Shown here: piece by piece, positions 15,970-23,767 of the stretch | How the letters are laid out: every line of letters begins with the position of its first letter | Position numbering within the stretch: position 1 is the first letter of the stretch | Assembly: GCF_004519295.1 (NCBI RefSeq) | Contig: NZ_SOZH01000002.1 | Location: 124,001 to 188,000 of the forward strand | Direction: 5' to 3' | Length of the DNA: 64,000 nt | DNA from: Cellulosimicrobium funkei | Lineage (GTDB): Bacteria > Actinomycetota > Actinomycetes > Actinomycetales > Cellulomonadaceae | Made by a program: the position numbers and the translations under genes | Notes under the pieces: generated by a model | What the model saw: only the letters and a program-made list of their open reading frames with translations | What the model was told of the DNA's origin: nothing | The model's database searches: none

Positions 15970-17352
15970 GTGTCCCACCGCACCGCACCCGGCGCGCGCC
16001 GCCGTCGGGCCCGCGCCGCCGCCACCGCCCTCACGGCGGTCACCGCCCTCGCGCTCACCGCGTGCGCCGGCCCGAGCGTCGCCGGGGCCGACGGCGCCGG
16101 CACCGCGGGCGACGACGCGACGGCCGAGGCCGTCGACTGGTCGGCCGTCGAGCCCGCGTCCGAGATCACCTGGTGGAGCAACCACCCCGGCACGTCGCAG
16201 GAGATCGAGCAGGAGCTCATCGACCGGTTCGAGGAGGAGTCCGGCATCTCGGTCAACCTCGTGACCGCCGGCGCCAACTACGACGAGGTCGCGCAGCGCT
16301 TCCAGGCCGCGTCGCAGACCGACGAGCTGCCCGACGTCGTCATCGCGTCCGACGTCTGGTGGTTCCGCTACCACCTCAACGACCAGATCCTGCCGCTCGA
16401 CGACGTGCTCGAGTTCGTCGAGGCCGACGCGGACGACTTCCAGCCCGCGCTCTACGCGGACTACGAGTACGACGACCAGCACTGGGCTGTGCCCTACGCG
16501 CGCTCGACGCCGCTCTTCTACTACAACAAGGACCTGTGGACGGCGGCCGGCCTGCCCGACCGCGGCCCCGAGACGTGGGAGGAGCTCGAGCAGTGGGACG
16601 CGTCCCTCAAGCCGCTCGTGCCGTCCGGCGGCTCGACGCTCGGCCTGTCCACCGGCCCGTCGTGGGGCGCGTGGTGGTTCGAGAACATGATCTGGGGCCA
16701 GGGCGGCGCGTACTCCGACGGGTTCGACCTCACGCTCGACTCGGAGGAGTCGGTCGCGGGCGGCCAGTTCCTGCACGACCTCTTCCACGAGAAGGGCGTC
16801 GCGACGCTCTCCGCGGACGACGCGATGGTCGACTTCTCGTCGGGTCTCATCGCCTCGACCATCGGCTCGACGGGCTCGCTCAAGGGCGCGCTCGACGCGG
16901 CGTCGTTCGAGGTGGGCACGGCCTACCTGCCCGACGGCCCCGACGGCGGCGGCACCCCGACCGGCGGCACCGGTCTCGCCATCCCGTCGTCGAAGTCGCC
17001 CGAGCAGCAGCTCGCCGCGGCGATGTTCCTCGCGTTCCTCACGGACACCGAGAACACCGCGTACTTCTCGCAGAACACGGGCTACATGCCGGTGCGCACG
17101 TCGGCCGTCGAGTCCGACACCATGAAGGCCATCTACGAGGCGACGCCGCAGTTCCGCACGGCCGTCGACCAGCTCGCCGACAAGGCGCGCCCCCAGGACG
17201 ACGCGCGCGTCTTCATCCCGGGCGCCGACGCGCTGCTCAACGAGGCGATCGAGCAGATCGTCATCGAGGGCGCCGACCCGGCGGCCGCGTTCGAGTCCGT
17301 CGCGCCGCGCATCGAGACGGCGTACAGCGAGAACGTGGAGCCGTACCTGTGA
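15970..17352 (+). CDS. ugpB: ABC importer substrate-binding lipoprotein, UgpB-like
   Basis: 460 residues from GTG 15970 (AAGGAG at 15959-15964). Signal peptide with lipobox LTAC, so it is membrane-tethered. The mature domain starts with the UgpB-like ITWWSNHPGTSQEIEQELI and contains ARSTPLFYYNKDLWTAAGL, a family hallmark of cluster D sugar/G3P-binding proteins, and ends with a typical AFESVAPRIETAYSEN segment. The adjacent phosphodiesterase gene starts inside its stop codon, which supports glycerol-3-phosphate or glycerophosphodiesters as ligand. A disaccharide ligand remains possible. Confidence 0.85.
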   Translation: MSHRTAPGARRRRARAAATALTAVTALALTACAGPSVAGADGAGTAGDDATAEAVDWSAVEPASEITWWSNHPGTSQEIEQELIDRFEEESGISVNLVTAGANYDEVAQRFQAASQTDELPDVVIASDVWWFRYHLNDQILPLDDVLEFVEADADDFQPALYADYEYDDQHWAVPYARSTPLFYYNKDLWTAAGLPDRGPETWEELEQWDASLKPLVPSGGSTLGLSTGPSWGAWWFENMIWGQGGAYSDGFDLTLDSEESVAGGQFLHDLFHEKGVATLSADDAMVDFSSGLIASTIGSTGSLKGALDAASFEVGTAYLPDGPDGGGTPTGGTGLAIPSSKSPEQQLAAAMFLAFLTDTENTAYFSQNTGYMPVRTSAVESDTMKAIYEATPQFRTAVDQLADKARPQDDARVFIPGADALLNEAIEQIVIEGADPAAAFESVAPRIETAYSENVEPYL

Positions 17353-18134
17353 CGGCGACCGCCCTCGCGCCCACGGGCTCGGTGCCGGACCGGGCCGCGC
17401 GCCCGCGCGTGATCGCGCACCGCGGCAACAGCTCCGTCGCGCCGCAGAACACGCTCGCCGCGTTCGAGGCGGCGTGGCGGGCCGGCGCGCACAGCATCGA
17501 GATCGATGTGCAGCTCACGGCCGACGGCGAGCCCGTCGTCATCCACGACGACACCGTGGACGCGACGACGTCCGGCAGCGGCACGGTCGCGCGGCTCGAC
17601 CGCGCGGCGATCCGGGCGCTCGACGCCGGGTCGTGGTTCTCCCCGGCGTTCGGCGGCCAGCGCGTGCCGACGTTCGCCGAGGTCGTCGACCTCCTCGTGC
17701 GGCGGCCGGGCACCGACCTGCTGCTCGAGCTCAAGGGGTCGTGGACGGTCGAGCAGGTGCGGCGCGTCACCGGGCCGATCCGCTTCGCGGGCATCGCCGA
17801 CCGGGTCGTGGCGCAGAGCTTCTGGCCCGAGACGGTCGCCGCGTTGCGCGAGGCCGACCCGGGCCTGCGCCGCGGGCTGCTCGTCGTGGCGCTCGACGAC
17901 GACGTGCTCGCGCGGTGCGCCGAGCTCGATGTCGTGACGTGCAACCCGATGGGCGCACTCCTCCTGGAGGACCCCGGCCTGGTGCAGCGCCTGCACGACG
18001 CCGGTCTCGAGGTCGCGGTCTGGACGCTCAACGAGCCCGCGCACTGGGCCGCCGCGGTCGACCTCGGGGTGGACGCGATCATCACCGACCGTCCCGACCG
18101 GCTCGCGGGCTGGCTCGCGGCCCGCGGGGCCTGA
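17349..18134 (+). CDS. ugpQ: Glycerophosphodiester phosphodiesterase (UgpQ-like, cytosolic)
   Basis: 261 residues, GTG overlapping the ugpB stop (GTGA). GDPD-family TIM barrel: IAHRGNS near 24-30, NTLAAFEAAWRAGA, the metal-binding EIDVQLTADGEPVVIHDDT with catalytic His/Asp/Glu, and a late DAIITDRPDRL. There is no signal peptide, so it acts in the cytosol on imported diesters and releases glycerol-3-phosphate plus an alcohol. Its place at the end of the importer operon links uptake to hydrolysis, as in enterobacterial ugp. Length is normal for the family. Confidence 0.93.
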   Translation: MTATALAPTGSVPDRAARPRVIAHRGNSSVAPQNTLAAFEAAWRAGAHSIEIDVQLTADGEPVVIHDDTVDATTSGSGTVARLDRAAIRALDAGSWFSPAFGGQRVPTFAEVVDLLVRRPGTDLLLELKGSWTVEQVRRVTGPIRFAGIADRVVAQSFWPETVAALREADPGLRRGLLVVALDDDVLARCAELDVVTCNPMGALLLEDPGLVQRLHDAGLEVAVWTLNEPAHWAAAVDLGVDAIITDRPDRLAGWLAARGA

Positions 18135-18150
18135 GGCCCGGACCGGTCGC

Positions 18151-18197
18151 ACCGGGGTCGCGCGCCGGACGCTCGTCGTCCGGCGCGCGGCCCCGGT
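18151..18197. terminator. Strong hairpin after ugpQ
   Basis: ACCGGGG-T-CGCGCGCCGGAC pairs with GTCCGGCGCGCG-G-CCCCGGT around a seven-base loop, with one internal mismatch. It follows the ugpQ stop by 16 bases and faces the end of the convergent gene at 18228, so it likely serves both. Confidence 0.75.
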
Positions 18198-18227
18198 CTC
18201 GCGCCCCGCCGCGGACGCGTCCCGGGG

Positions 18228-18899
18228 TCAGCGCACGACGATGGTCGTGACGACGTCGGTCACGCTCGGCCGGGGCGGGGTCGACCCGAAGCCGAACCGG
18301 ACCGGCGGGACGACGTCGCGCAGGTCGCCCAGCGACGTCCCGTCCCAGCACGTCTGCGCGGCGACGAGCGCGTGGACGTCCGTCGCGCCGTAGTGCTCGG
18401 TGCGCCCCGGCCCCGCGCTGCCCCGCGTCCGGACCCCGCGCAGCAGCGCGCGCGCGACGGGGTCGGTGAGCACGGTCGCGTGCCGCGACGTCGCGACGCG
18501 GTGCGGCACCGCGCGCAGCACGTGACCCAGGGTCGTGCGCGGCCCGACGGCGAGCCGCGCCTCGAGCGGCCCGGCCACCACGTGCCAGCCCGGCAGGCGG
18601 CCGCGGCCCGGTCGCGCACCCGCCGCGTGGTCGCGCGCGGCAGCGGGCACGGCGTGGGCCGGCTCGTCCGTGACGGCGACCGGCACCAGGACGACCCGGT
18701 CGAAGCGGTAGGTCGACGCGACGAGCTCCGCGACGGGGCGCGACGGCGCGAGGAGGATGCGCTCGCCGTCGGGCCGCTCGACCATGACGTCGGCGAACGC
18801 GCCGAACGGCGACGCGTCCCAGCGCCCGACGACGACCCGCGTCCCGGACGCCGTGCCCCAGCCCGCGATGCGGCCGCGGAACCGCAGGACGCTCGACAT
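18228..18899 (-). CDS. Conserved-looking hypothetical protein, cytosolic
   Basis: 223 residues from ATG 18899. It was not recognised. The start reads MSSVLRFRGRIAGWGTASG. It has no signal peptide or membrane segment. Several short beta-like stretches occur (VVVGRW, FADVMVERPDGERILLAP, FDRVVLVPVAVTDEP) and the C-terminal part holds LRFGFGS-like and VTDVVTTIVV strands. It is transcribed alone, convergent with ugpQ. Codon use matches its neighbours, so it is probably native and expressed. No function is proposed. Confidence 0.6.
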   Translation of the reverse strand: MSSVLRFRGRIAGWGTASGTRVVVGRWDASPFGAFADVMVERPDGERILLAPSRPVAELVASTYRFDRVVLVPVAVTDEPAHAVPAAARDHAAGARPGRGRLPGWHVVAGPLEARLAVGPRTTLGHVLRAVPHRVATSRHATVLTDPVARALLRGVRTRGSAGPGRTEHYGATDVHALVAAQTCWDGTSLGDLRDVVPPVRFGFGSTPPRPSVTDVVTTIVVR

Positions 18900-19014
18900 C
18901 CCGGCAGCGTAGGCCGCGCCCGGTGCGCCCGCCCCCGTTCGGCGCGCGAGCCGTCGCCCGGGGCGGGACGCTCGGGGGAGGCGGCGACCGCCGTCGGGCA
19001 GCAGGAGGTGACCC

Positions 19015-19257
19015 GTGCCGAAGACGACGCGTGACGGCGACGCGAAGCAGTCCGAGATCCCCAGCACGCTGCAGCGCTCGGACGAGAAGGCGCAGCGCAC
19101 GTTCGCGAAGGCCTACGACGCCGCGATGGAGCAGTACGGCTCCGAGGAGCGCGCGCGGCGCGTGGCGTTCGCGGCGCTCAAGCACACGCACGAGAAGATC
19201 GGCGACCACTGGGAGCCGAAGGACGAGCCCGGCCCGTCCGACGACCGCGCCGAATAG
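19015..19257 (+). CDS. chaB: ChaB-domain protein, N-terminal part before an in-frame amber stop
   Basis: 80 residues from GTG 19015 (AGGAGGTGACCC upstream). The ChaB domain is clear: MPKTTRDGDAKQSEIPSTLQ, then a helical AQRTFAKAYDAAMEQYGSEE, and KHTHEKIGDHWEPKDEPGPSD. ChaB proteins are small and linked to stress and cation responses, with uncertain biochemistry. The reading frame ends at TAG 19255-19257, but the same frame continues with clearly family-like sequence to TGA 19440 (next entry). Actinobacterial relatives normally join both parts in one protein of about 140 residues. Confidence 0.85.
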   Translation: MPKTTRDGDAKQSEIPSTLQRSDEKAQRTFAKAYDAAMEQYGSEERARRVAFAALKHTHEKIGDHWEPKDEPGPSDDRAE

Positions 19258-19440
19258 GGCGGGCTCGACGCGAGCGCCGAGACCGCGGGCGGCGTCGACG
19301 CGAACGCGACCAAGGAGCACCTGCTCGACGTCGCGCGCCGGCTCGACGTCGACGGTCGCTCGACCATGACCAAGGACGAGCTCGTCGAGGCGATCCAGCG
19401 CGCCAACGACCGCGCGACCCGCCGCGCCCGCGGCGACTGA
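19258..19440 (+). pseudogene. Detached C-terminal Rho_N/SAP-like half of the ChaB protein
   Basis: Directly in frame after the amber codon, 60 codons encode AGGVDANATKEHLLDVARR, RSTMTKDELVEAIQRAN and a basic tail before TGA. This is the short helix-extended-helix (Rho N-terminal/SAP-like) module that follows ChaB in actinobacterial homologues. It has no start codon or ribosome binding site of its own except an ATG at 19366 deep inside the module. Either the gene is broken, the TAG is read through, or the base is a sequencing error (a CAG/TAG or TCG/TAG change would explain it). Confidence 0.7.
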
Positions 19441-19457
19441 CCCGCTGACCCCGCGAC

Positions 19458-19537
19458 CCCACCTCTACCTCGCGCGACCGGGCCTCTACCTCGCCGAGGT
19501 AGAGCCCTGGTCCCGCGAGGTAGAGCCCTGGTCCCCG
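19458..19537. repeat. Array of a 21-bp intergenic repeat with inverted copies (copy A)
   Basis: Two forward units beginning GAGGTAGAGCCCTGGTCCC start at 19496 and 19517, exactly 21 bases apart. Two inverted units (CTCTACCTCGCGCGACCGGG and CTCTACCTCGC) lie at about 19463 and 19483. The centre GGGCCTCTACCTCG/CCGAGGTAGAGCCC makes a long hairpin. It lies between convergent chaB and rnz. A second array of the same unit is at 44949-45073. Confidence 0.85.
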
Positions 19538-19555
19538 GGCGTCGGCGCGTCGGGG

Positions 19556-20497
19556 TCAAGCGGGCCGACGGCGGTGGGGGACCCGCACGCGGTCGAGGTC
19601 CTGTGCGACGGTGAGCTCGCCGTCGAACACCTCGCGGGCCTCGCACCAGAACTCCGTCGGGTCGGGGTAGCGCTGGGAGAAGTGCGTGAGGACGAGCGAC
19701 CGGACGCCCGCCTCGGCCGCGACCGTCGCGGCCTGCCGGGCCGTGAGGTGGCCCCAGCGCTCGGCCTGCTCGCGGTCGCGGTCGAGGAACGTCGACTCGA
19801 TGACGAGCAGGTCGACGCCGTCCGCGAGCCGGTGCACCGCGTCGCACAGGCGCGTGTCCATGACGAACGCGAACGACTGGCCGGGCCGGGGGCCGCTCAC
19901 GTCGTCGAGGGTGACGGTCCGGCCGTCGGGCGTCGTGACGCGGCCCGCGCGCTGCAGCTCGCCCACGACCGGCCCCGCGAGCCCGTGACGGGCGAGGAGC
20001 GCGGGGTCGAGCGACCGGCCGTCGGGCTCGTCGAGGCGGTAGCCCACGGCCTCGATCGTGTGGTCGAGACGCTCGGCGCGGAGCGTGAAGCCCGGCTCGG
20101 GGCGGCCGGGGACGGGCGGGACCACGCCGTCCGTCGTAACCGGCTGGAGCGCCAGGTGGCCGCGGCGGTAGTGGGCGCTCGCGTCGAGCAGGTGGTTCAC
20201 CCACCGCTGGCCCGACGCCGGGTAGGTCACCCCGATCGGGTGCCGCACCCCGTCGCCGCTGATGCGCTGGGAGACGCCCGCGAGGCCGAGGCTGTGGTCG
20301 CCGTGCAGGTGCGTGATCGCGATGCGCGTGAGGTCGGTCGCCGACACACCGGCGAACGTCATCTGGCGCTGGGTGCCTTCGCCGGGGTCGAAGAGGATCG
20401 CCTCGTCGTCCCAGAGCAGGACGTACCCGTTGTGGTTGCGCGTGCGGGTCGGGACCATGCTGGCCGTCCCCAGGACGACGAGCTCGCGGCGGGACAT
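19556..20497 (-). CDS. rnz: Ribonuclease Z (tRNA 3' processing endonuclease)
   Basis: 313 residues, the short-form tRNase Z length. Metallo-beta-lactamase fold: [28 protein letters not shown] near 37-44, and the zinc motif [11 protein letters not shown] with His63, His65, Asp67 and His68. VMDTRL and late [11 protein letters not shown] supply the remaining ligands. It cleaves the 3' trailer of precursor tRNAs, essential where CCA is not encoded. It follows the RHH/RAMA-like gene by 48 bp on the same strand, so cotranscription is possible but a functional link is not suggested. Confidence 0.92.
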   Translation of the reverse strand: MSRRELVVLGTASMVPTRTRNHNGYVLLWDDEAILFDPGEGTQRQMTFAGVSATDLTRIAITHLHGDHSLGLAGVSQRISGDGVRHPIGVTYPASGQRWVNHLLDASAHYRRGHLALQPVTTDGVVPPVPGRPEPGFTLRAERLDHTIEAVGYRLDEPDGRSLDPALLARHGLAGPVVGELQRAGRVTTPDGRTVTLDDVSGPRPGQSFAFVMDTRLCDAVHRLADGVDLLVIESTFLDRDREQAERWGHLTARQAATVAAEAGVRSLVLTHFSQRYPDPTEFWCEAREVFDGELTVAQDLDRVRVPHRRRPA

Positions 20498-20545
20498 GCG
20501 CCCAGCGTGCCACGCTCGGGCGAAGCGGCGGCAGCTTCTCCGCGC

Positions 20546-20935
20546 TTAGGAGTGACGAATCGACTGGAGCGCCTGTCCGTTGTCAGACAGGGTCCAAAAG
20601 GTCCACCCGTTCCTGTTGGGATTGACCGCAGGGCGATAGTGCTGGACCACTGCGATAGCAGCGCCGCTCGGGCTCCGGTACGAACTTCCCTCGAGGGGCC
20701 CATCAAGGATCTCCACCTGTTGTGTGGCCGGGTTGTAGCTGGCGTTCGTCCGATGTCCCTCGTAGACCGCGTGGATGGCAATCCGATCCGCTACCTCGAG
20801 ATCCGCTCCTGGCCCACTAGCGACATGCGTCCCTTCGACGAGGCGGCGGACGACGTCCCCGGGGCTGATGCCGGCGGTCTGCGCCGCCAGCCGAATGGCA
20901 ATGGCGGTCGAGTCGTCGATCTCAATCGTTGGCAC
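20546..20935 (-). CDS. Ribbon-helix-helix protein with RAMA-like C-terminal domain
   Basis: 129 residues from GTG 20935 with AGAGGAGA just upstream. Residues 1-35 (MPTIEIDDSTAIAIRLAA, then a turn and SPGDVVRRLVEG) look like a ribbon-helix-helix DNA-binding unit, similar in shape to the SeqA N-terminus. The rest has HAVYEGHRTNASYNPATQQ, a middle SSYRSPSGAAIAVVQ and NGWTFWTLSD, the pattern of RAMA/DUF4357 domains found in restriction and modification proteins. In 20581-20640 only 34 of 60 bases are G or C, far below its neighbours, suggesting acquisition. A perfect 23-bp palindrome abuts its ribosome binding site, implying autoregulation. No toxin or restriction gene is adjacent. Confidence 0.7.
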   Translation of the reverse strand: MPTIEIDDSTAIAIRLAAQTAGISPGDVVRRLVEGTHVASGPGADLEVADRIAIHAVYEGHRTNASYNPATQQVEILDGPLEGSSYRSPSGAAIAVVQHYRPAVNPNRNGWTFWTLSDNGQALQSIRHS

Positions 20936-20946
20936 GACTTCTCCTC

Positions 20947-20969
20947 TGTTAGCACTATTAGTGCTAACA
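20947..20969. promoter_or_regulatory. Perfect 23-bp palindrome, probable operator of the RHH/RAMA-like gene
   Basis: TGTTAGCACTA at 20947-20957 and TAGTGCTAACA at 20959-20969 are exact complements around a single T. The site is AT-rich in a GC-rich genome and ends just upstream of the AGAGGAG ribosome binding site of the leftward gene. It lies between that gene and the rightward phosphatase gene. A dimeric repressor, most simply the RHH protein itself, is expected to bind. Confidence 0.75.
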
Positions 20970-21040
20970 GTACTGGAGAGAAGTGCCGCTAGGCAAGATT
21001 CGTAGGGTGGCAGGAGACCACCACGAGAAACCGGAGAACC

Positions 21041-21730
21041 ATGCGTCTGCTGCTCGTCCGTCACGGACAGACCCCGTCCAACGTCGCCGGCCTGCTCGAC
21101 ACCGCCCTGCCCGGCCCGGGCCTCACCGCCCTCGGGGCGCGCCAGGCGGCGGCGATCCCGGACGCGCTCTCGGGCCGCGTGGTCGACGGCGTCGCGGTGT
21201 CCACGCTCGTGCGCACGCACCTCACGGCCGCGCCGCTCGTCGAGCGCCACGGTCTGGAGCCGCTCGAGCTCGACGGGCTGCGCGAGGTCGACGCGGGCGA
21301 CCTGGAGATGTCGGCCGACCACGACGACCACGCCCTCTACCTCGAGACGGTGTTCGCGTGGGGGCGCGGCGAGCCCGCCCGGCGGGTTCCCGGCGGTCCG
21401 GACGGCACCGAGTTCCTCGACCGCTACGACGACGCCCTCGCGGCCGTCGCGCGGACCGGGTGGGAGACCGCCGTCGTCGTGTCGCACGGCGCGGCGATCC
21501 GCGCGTGGGCGTGCGCGCGCGCCGCGGGCGTCGACGTCGACCGGCTCGCGTGGACCCCGCTCGCGAACACCGGGCTCGTCGAGGTCGAGGGGGACCCGGC
21601 GTCGGGCTGGCGGTTCGTCGGGCTGAGCGACGGGCCGCTGGGCGGCGCGTTCCTCGACGACCTCGTCGCGGAGGACCCGACGGGCGAGTCCGTCGACGAG
21701 GAGGAGCGCCGCGCCGCGGCGGACGACTGA
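21041..21730 (+). CDS. Histidine phosphatase (phosphoglycerate-mutase-like) family protein
   Basis: 229 residues. The N-terminal catalytic motif LLLVRHGQT holds the phospho-accepting His8. The second His is in VVVSHGAAIRAW, with supporting Arg and Glu residues between. Members hydrolyse phosphate esters of small molecules or act as mutases. The short acidic C-terminal tail (DEEERRAAADD) is atypical. It is divergent from the RHH/RAMA-like gene and a single-gene unit. Substrate unknown; a paralogue is at 51711-52358. Confidence 0.85.
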   Translation: MRLLLVRHGQTPSNVAGLLDTALPGPGLTALGARQAAAIPDALSGRVVDGVAVSTLVRTHLTAAPLVERHGLEPLELDGLREVDAGDLEMSADHDDHALYLETVFAWGRGEPARRVPGGPDGTEFLDRYDDALAAVARTGWETAVVVSHGAAIRAWACARAAGVDVDRLAWTPLANTGLVEVEGDPASGWRFVGLSDGPLGGAFLDDLVAEDPTGESVDEEERRAAADD

Positions 21731-21756
21731 CCCCTACCACTCGGTCGGAATGACGC

Positions 21757-21771
21757 AATGATTCGATCATT
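21757..21771. promoter_or_regulatory. Palindrome upstream of the kynurenine operon, possible PaaX-type site
   Basis: AATGAT at 21757-21762 and ATCATT at 21766-21771 are exact complements around TCG. The site therefore contains TGATTC, resembling the half-site bound by PaaX-family repressors. It lies 63 bp before kynA, and the operon ends with a PaaX-like gene, so autoregulation is plausible. The family link is inference. Confidence 0.5.
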
Positions 21772-21821
21772 ACGACATCCCGCCGCATCGCACGGATCTA
21801 GCGGTCGTCACGTTCGTGACA

Positions 21822-21827
21822 TACGCT
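21822..21827 (+). promoter_or_regulatory. -10 box placing the kynA start at a leaderless transcript
   Basis: TACGCT ends six bases before the ATG at 21834, the spacing expected when transcription begins at the A of the start codon. No ribosome binding site is visible in front of this ATG. Together these support ATG 21834 over the upstream GTG 21816. Confidence 0.45.
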
Positions 21828-21833
21828 CGACGG

Positions 21834-22703
21834 ATGGCCGACGCACCGCTGCCCGCGCCGAACGAGCGCGCGCTCGAGTCCGACATCGTCACGGACCTGC
21901 GCGAGCAGATGACGTACGGGTCGTACCTGCACCTCGACACGCTGCTGGCCGCGCAGGAGCCCGTGAGCGACCCGGAGCACCACGACGAGATGCTGTTCAT
22001 CGTGCAGCACCAGACGACGGAGCTCTGGCTCAAGCTCGTGCTGCACGAGCTGCTCTCCGCGCGCGACCTGCTCGCCGCCGATGAGCTGGGCGCCGCGCTC
22101 AAGCGCATCGCGCGCGTCAAGCACGTGCAACGGACGCTCACCGAGCAGTGGTCCGTCCTCGCGACGCTCACGCCGAGCGAGTACGCGCAGTTCCGCGGGT
22201 TCCTCGGGCACGCGTCCGGCTTCCAGTCGTGGCAGTACCGCGCGGTCGAGTTCCTGCTGGGGAACAAGAACGCGCGGATGCTCGACGTGTTCGACGCCGA
22301 GCCCGACGCGCGCGCCGAGCTCGCCCGCCTGCTCGCCGAGCCGAGCGTCTACGACGAGTTCCTGCGCCACCTCGCGCGGCACGGCCACGACGTCCCGCAG
22401 CGCGTCCTGGACCGCGACGTCACGGTCGCGCACACGCTCGACGACGACCTCGTCGAGGTCTTCCGGCGCATCTACGACGACCCGGAGACGTACTGGTCGG
22501 CGTACGAGACGTGCGAGGAGCTCGTCGACCTGGAGGACAACTTCCAGCTCTGGCGGTTCCGCCACATGAAGACGGTGCTGCGCATCATCGGCACCAAGCG
22601 CGGAACGGGCGGGTCGAGCGGCGTCGGCTTCCTCCAGCGCGCCCTCGACCTCACGTTCTTCCCCGAGCTGTTCGCCGTCCGCACCGAGATCGGGCGGTCG
22701 TGA
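21834..22703 (+). CDS. kynA: Tryptophan 2,3-dioxygenase
   Basis: 289 residues. TDO hallmarks: [13 protein letters not shown], the [17 protein letters not shown] helix with the substrate-pocket His, a [18 protein letters not shown] segment, and [14 protein letters not shown] with the axial heme His, then [13 protein letters not shown]. The tetrameric heme enzyme opens the indole ring of L-tryptophan with O2 to N-formylkynurenine. Its stop overlaps the next start (GTGA), beginning a four-gene coupled operon that leads to anthranilate. Start chosen at ATG 21834. Confidence 0.96.
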   Translation: MADAPLPAPNERALESDIVTDLREQMTYGSYLHLDTLLAAQEPVSDPEHHDEMLFIVQHQTTELWLKLVLHELLSARDLLAADELGAALKRIARVKHVQRTLTEQWSVLATLTPSEYAQFRGFLGHASGFQSWQYRAVEFLLGNKNARMLDVFDAEPDARAELARLLAEPSVYDEFLRHLARHGHDVPQRVLDRDVTVAHTLDDDLVEVFRRIYDDPETYWSAYETCEELVDLEDNFQLWRFRHMKTVLRIIGTKRGTGGSSGVGFLQRALDLTFFPELFAVRTEIGRS

Positions 22704-23767
22704 GCCTCGGCCGGGCGGGCGACGGCGGCACCTGGCTCCCGCCGCTCGCGGACGCGCACGTGCACCTCGGCCTCGTCGACCCGGTCGCCGTGCGGCGCGG
22801 CGGGATCGCCGTCGTCTACGACCTCGGGTGGGTGCCCGACGTCGCGCGCACCTGGCCCGGACGGCCCGGCTTCCCGGCGGTCGCGTTCGCGGGCGCGTTC
22901 CTCACCGCCCCCGGCGGCTACCCGTCGGACCGGTCGTGGGCGCCCGCCGGGTCGGTCGAGGAGGTCGGCTCGCCCGAGGCGGCCGTCGCCGCCGTCGACC
23001 GCCAGGTCGCCGCGGGGGCCTCGTTCGTCAAGGTCGCCCTGCACTCCGGCGCCGGCCCGGTGCCCGACGACGCCACGCTCGCCGCGCTCGTCGGCCACGC
23101 CCACGCGCGGGGCCGGGACGTCGTCGCGCACGTGGAGGGGCGCGGCATGGCGGCCCGCGCGTTCGAGGCGGGCGTCGACCGGCTGGCGCACGCCCCGTTC
23201 AGCGAGCGCCTGCCCGACGACCTCCTGGCGGCGATGGCCGGTCCCCGCCCCGCCGACCACGCCCCAACACCCGGTCGAGCACGGGATCACCGACGAAAGA
23301 CGGTCGAGAACGGCCCTAACCCCGTGTTCGGCGGGGTGGGCCGGGTGGGTCCGGTGGGTCCGGTGGGGCGGGTGAGCTGGGTGAGCACGCTCGACGTGCA
23401 CGGGTGGGGGAGCCCGACGGCCGAGCAGGACGTCGCGATCGACAACGTGCGGCGGTTCGTCGCGCTGGGCGGGACGGTCGTCTACGGCACCGACCTCGGC
23501 AACGGCCCGCTCCCGCCCGGTGTGAACGCCCGTGAGCTGCGGGCGCTCGCGGAGGCCGGCCTCGACGCGCGTGCCCTCCTGGGCGCGATCGCGCACGACG
23601 GCGCCGCGCCCGACCCCGACGCCGCCGCGACCTGGGTCCCCGGCGACCCGCCCGACCTCGACGACCCCGACGACGTGGCCGCGTGGTTCGCGCGCGCCGT
23701 CGTCGTGGCGCGACCCGAGCCCCACGGTGCGCCGCGCGCACCCCGCACCCCGGAGGACCGGCGATGA
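22700..23767 (+). CDS. Amidohydrolase-superfamily protein in the kynurenine operon
   Basis: 355 residues, coupled by overlaps to kynA before and kynU after. N-terminal metal motif LADAHVHLG, then [20 protein letters not shown], a His/Asp-bearing RLAHAPFSE and a late [10 protein letters not shown] with the expected catalytic Asp. These fit an imidazolonepropionase/aryldialkylphosphatase-like amidohydrolase. The step between TDO and kynureninase needs a formylkynurenine formamidase, and no KynB is present, so this enzyme may fill that slot (inference). Residues about 182-228 are an in-frame insertion (see 23241-23385) with composition unlike the rest. Confidence 0.8.
   Translation: MSLGRAGDGGTWLPPLADAHVHLGLVDPVAVRRGGIAVVYDLGWVPDVARTWPGRPGFPAVAFAGAFLTAPGGYPSDRSWAPAGSVEEVGSPEAAVAAVDRQVAAGASFVKVALHSGAGPVPDDATLAALVGHAHARGRDVVAHVEGRGMAARAFEAGVDRLAHAPFSERLPDDLLAAMAGPRPADHAPTPGRARDHRRKTVENGPNPVFGGVGRVGPVGPVGRVSWVSTLDVHGWGSPTAEQDVAIDNVRRFVALGGTVVYGTDLGNGPLPPGVNARELRALAEAGLDARALLGAIAHDGAAPDPDAAATWVPGDPPDLDDPDDVAAWFARAVVVARPEPHGAPRAPRTPEDRR
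23241..23385. repeat. In-frame palindromic/repetitive insertion inside the amidohydrolase gene
   Basis: CCCCGCCGACCACG near 23247-23260 is nearly complementary to CGTGTTCGGCGGGG near 23323-23336. Inside, GGTCGAGnACGG occurs twice, and the right flank is a GGTGGGTCC-type direct repeat. The encoded residues (ending [10 protein letters not shown]) interrupt conserved amidohydrolase sequence without breaking the frame. It resembles a small palindromic element tolerated in frame. Copy number elsewhere is unknown. Confidence 0.55.

Noticed and set aside
20546-20935. Antitoxin of a toxin-antitoxin pair
   Set aside because: The RHH start and autoregulatory palindrome fit, but the next gene on the strand is RNase Z and no small toxin-like frame is adjacent.
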